Positions 5,651-5,680 of a DNA stretch of 5,680 nt are shown one piece after another. This stretch comes from Natronomicrosphaera sp040876735 (lineage in GTDB: Bacteria; Planctomycetota; Phycisphaerae; Phycisphaerales; Phycisphaeraceae): assembly GCA_040876735.1 (NCBI GenBank), contig JBBDPC010000044.1, positions 1 to 5,680 on the forward strand. Direction: 5' to 3'. Position numbers and translations under genes: made by a program. Below the pieces are notes generated by a model. That model was not told the DNA's origin. It saw only the letters and a program-made list of their open reading frames with translations, and ran no database searches. Within the stretch, counting starts at the first letter, position 1. Every line of letters begins with the position of its first letter.

Positions 5651-5680
5651 TTCGTGTTGCGCTTAGGGGTCGAGCGCTAC

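Noticed and set aside
1..5680. CRISPR array, insertion sequence or phage element
   Set aside because: No regularly spaced repeats, transposase or integrase motifs, or terminal repeats with target duplications were seen.

Overview
The window is GC-rich bacterial DNA with ordinary housekeeping content. It holds four confident protein genes, one complete tRNA gene, the 3' end of another tRNA, and one clear intrinsic terminator. Several traits fit a Planctomycetota genome, perhaps Phycisphaerae-like: tRNA genes without an encoded CCA, a mixture of SD-led and SD-less starts, a TTG start, loosely packed genes, and the sequence style of the homoserine dehydrogenase and PurM. This assignment is an inference from sequence style and has not been tested by a search.

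Layout from left to right. Bases 1-26 are the T arm and 3' acceptor of a plus-strand tRNA, probably tRNA-Leu. On the minus strand, homoserine dehydrogenase (hom, 997-2313) is followed after 48 bases by a transglutaminase-like protease-fold protein (94-948). The short gap suggests one transcript. hom has a TTG start placed by a strong Shine-Dalgarno sequence. Its leader holds a candidate extended -10 promoter and an 8-base direct repeat with an 11-base period. Divergent from hom, on the plus strand, is purM (2426-3535), the AIR synthetase of purine synthesis, which has no visible ribosome binding site. After purM come about 400 non-coding bases that are C-rich and G-poor on the plus strand. A compact hairpin near the right end of this stretch may end transcription of the next gene. 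That gene (3932-4831, minus) encodes a fructosamine-3-kinase-family protein, a deglycating small-molecule or protein repair kinase. Upstream of it, also on the minus strand, are an intrinsic terminator (4971-4997) and a complete tRNA-Gly(CCC) gene (5024-5094). The terminator closes the tRNA transcript, so the kinase probably has its own promoter in the roughly 140 bases between.

The right end (5095-5680) has no gene I can call. Its last 180 bases are clearly less GC-rich than the rest. They carry a dense set of inverted repeats: a GC hairpin at 5418-5452, a 9-bp repeat extended by further pairs and followed by six T, and an 11-bp repeat, with the 9-mer AGTTCGCGC present three times. This part looks like a regulatory or structured-RNA region belonging to something beyond the window.

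Together the genes are unlinked housekeeping functions: aspartate-family amino acid synthesis, purine synthesis, repair of glycated amines, and translation. I found no mobile element, CRISPR array or defence system, and nothing that amounts to a convincing new biological system. The most open question is the repeat cluster at the right edge.
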